Notes under the pieces: model-generated
Seen by the model: only the letters and a program-made list of their open reading frames with translations
Told to the model about the DNA's origin: nothing
The model's database searches: none
Source: JBLHKE01 sp047619485
GTDB lineage: Bacteria; Verrucomicrobiota; Verrucomicrobiia; Verrucomicrobiales; DEV007
Direction: 5' to 3'
Length of the DNA stretch: 6,931 nt
NCBI GenBank assembly: GCA_047619485.1
Contig: JBLHKE010000414.1
Span: forward strand, 1-6,931
Program-made: the position numbers and the translations under genes
Part shown: positions 6,301-6,931 of the stretch, piece by piece
Layout: every line of letters begins with the position of its first letter
Position numbering within the stretch: the first letter of the stretch is position 1

Positions 6301-6931
6301 TTCAAGACCTATCGCGGTTTTGCTGCCGCGACCCTAGAAGAAATCTACACGCCGGAGACTCTCGCCGGATCGATGCGACTGGCGGCCGACAACTTGCAGA
6401 GCGGGGTACTGATCAACGATGGGGAGGCGAACTTCACATTCAAACCGCTGCCGCACCTCGCGCAAATCGCACCGTCTTTCGGTGTCGTGCTGAGTGACTT
6501 CGATGGCGATGGGAACTGCGACATCGTGCTGGCGCAGAATTTCTTTTCCCCACAGCTGGAGACCGGCCGCATGGATGGCGGGCTGGGTTTGTTGCTACTC
6601 GGTGATGGTGCCGCGAATTTCAAACCTGTCTGGCCAGACCGGAGTGGGATCGTGATTCCCGGAGATGGCAAGAGCCTCACGGTGGCCGATCTCGATGGGG
6701 ACTCGTGGCCAGATTTTGTGGTTGGGATCAATGCTGGTGCGCCGGTGGCGATGTTGAACCAGAAGAGCGGCAGTGGAAAGATGCTACGGGTTCTACTGGT
6801 GGCTGGGGTCGGCAACCTCAATGCGGTGGGTGCACGTGTGACCTTGACGCGAGCGGATGGGGAGAAGCAGAGCGCCGAAGTGGCTGCCGGATCCGGCTAC
6901 CTGTCACAATCGGCAAGCGGTTTGTTCTTCG
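3364..6931 (+). CDS. Very large exported protein with two tandem [VCBS repeat + UnbV/ASPIC] modules (3' end outside window)
   Basis: One uninterrupted frame of 1189 codons runs off the right edge. ATG 3364 is the first start after an in-frame TGA at 3352-3354. Residues 1 to about 28 look like a secretion signal (Arg7, Arg11, hydrophobic ILALSAIAFAVF, then YGSA). Module 1 has Ca loops near residues 90, 142, 196, 291, 343, 423 and 506, then UnbV/ASPIC at about 540-623 (GIGARLEL, HFGLGEQK, VHWPSG). A proline-rich linker (PVPPREPIPEPIP) follows. Module 2 has loops near 680, 733, 792, 856, 907, 940, 1045 and 1109, with family-like stretches DLDNDGDLDYVLTNFGLNTK and GVVLSDFDGDG, and a second UnbV/ASPIC starting near 1139 (NAVGARVTL, AGSGYLSQS), cut by the window. 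Two loops are degenerate (DFDGSGRKR at 940, DLDGDSWPD at 1109). A calcium-stabilised twin propeller outside the cytoplasm is inferred; function is unknown. Long double-module proteins of this type are known in Bacteroidetes and related groups. Confidence 0.92.
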   Translation, partial: MSSDPIRSADRILALSAIAFAVFSYGSASVRGEVSSVPLNAASSAGSGPLFEKLEPTASGVGFAVPIDHEHPMKRLYHPGAACGGLGIGDFDGDGRPDLFFAGGPVGNRLFRQVDDFKFEDATEAAGIDVAGPWGSGTSLADIDNDGDLDIYVCNYNAPNLLYLNQSTAGKLEFSEEAARFGLALVDASQTATFADYDCDGDLDAFVLTNRYIREGGLPEKQPVEIVARKARLLPGFERFYTLNWVTPTRFLIGPVGRKDRLLRNDGGKFVEVSDAAGITEPGEGLSATWWDYNSDGWLDLYVGNDFQDPDHLYKNNLDGTFTDVLDSVVPHTSWYSMGADAADLNNDGLMDFLTADMSATSHFKQKTTMGAMGKFRDFLENARPRQYMRNALYLNSGTGRFMEAAYLAGLADTDWTWSVKLADFDNDGWVDGYFTNGMSRSFNDSDRSQSIEDRIGKTEWDLYEDAPPRLEQNLAFRNRGGLRFEDTSKAWGLDHTGMSLASAYADLDRDGDLDLVTMNFDEPVSIYRNHTAGGRGILVELVGTGSNRKGIGARLELESGVAGKQVRCANPSTGFKSTNGELIHFGLGEQKVAERLWVHWPSGHIQVVEKLQSGRLYTITEPSGPVPPREPIPEPIPMFVHATGLSGALHKETPFDDFKQQPLLPNKLSQLGPGMAWGDADGDGDEDLYLCGAAGMRGQLLINAGDGKFEPSEAWSFDIAEDCEEMGAIFFDADSDGDNDLYVVSGGVEHRLGSDAYRDRLYLNDGNAYFSDAPAALPGTRESGGVVTAADFDRDGDLDLFVGGRVIPGAYPLPGKSRLLVNESKEGRLRFTDATDQLAKGLREVGLVTGAVWSDADGDGWLDLLVTREWGAVVMFANKKQDAGRVLEARELASGSGWWNGIAGRDLDNDGDLDYVLTNFGLNTKYHASPKKPASIYYGDFDGSGRKRLVEAEFEDDSLFPIRGKSCSSSAIPGLGAKFKTYRGFAAATLEEIYTPETLAGSMRLAADNLQSGVLINDGEANFTFKPLPHLAQIAPSFGVVLSDFDGDGNCDIVLAQNFFSPQLETGRMDGGLGLLLLGDGAANFKPVWPDRSGIVIPGDGKSLTVADLDGDSWPDFVVGINAGAPVAMLNQKSGSGKMLRVLLVAGVGNLNAVGARVTLTRADGEKQSAEVAAGSGYLSQSASGLFF
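5253..5276 (+). repeat. 12-bp tandem repeat in the inter-module linker
   Basis: Two adjacent copies, agaaccaatccc (5253-5264) and agaaccaatacc (5265-5276), differ at one base. In the reading frame they encode EPIP twice, forming the proline-rich hinge between the first UnbV/ASPIC domain and the second VCBS module. Because the unit is a multiple of three, copy-number change would lengthen or shorten the hinge without a frameshift. Confidence 0.75.

Overview
The window looks like a chromosomal segment from a GC-rich member of the Planctomycetes/Verrucomicrobia group. Three observations support this: the 3' end of a DUF1592/DUF1588/DUF1585 'planctomycete-type' c-type cytochrome gene, two large secreted FG-GAP/VCBS beta-propeller proteins with UnbV/ASPIC domains (a gene class strongly expanded in that group), and the absence of a recognisable Shine-Dalgarno sequence before either visible start. 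The phylum assignment is inference from gene content; there is no rRNA or other marker gene here.

Layout. 1-734 (+): C-terminal 243 residues of the cytochrome-like protein, whose 5' end lies outside the window. 735-978: a convergent intergenic gap unusually rich in inverted repeats, including a 34-nt hairpin, a second hairpin facing the other gene, and an 11-bp perfect inverted repeat that encloses several smaller helices. 979-3267 (-): a complete 762-residue lipoprotein with seven Ca-loop (DxDxDG-type) repeats and a C-terminal UnbV/ASPIC domain. 3268-3363: a 96-bp divergent intergenic region that must hold the 5' control signals of both flanking genes. 3364-6931 (+): a very large open frame running off the 3' end (1189 codons visible), encoding an exported protein with two successive [VCBS repeats + UnbV/ASPIC] modules joined by a proline-rich linker. 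Apart from the intergenic gaps, the whole right half of the window is this one gene.

How they might work together. The two propeller proteins are divergently transcribed from one short region and share domain type, but one should be lipid-anchored and the other released or periplasmic. Co-regulation is plausible but not shown. Proteins of this class bind calcium and are presumed to act outside the cytoplasm in adhesion, glycan or protein binding; no enzymatic activity can be assigned. The cytochrome gene converges on them and is probably a separate transcription unit. I found no tRNA, rRNA, CRISPR array, transposase, integrase or recognised defence gene. The least explained element is the structured 749-891 segment.
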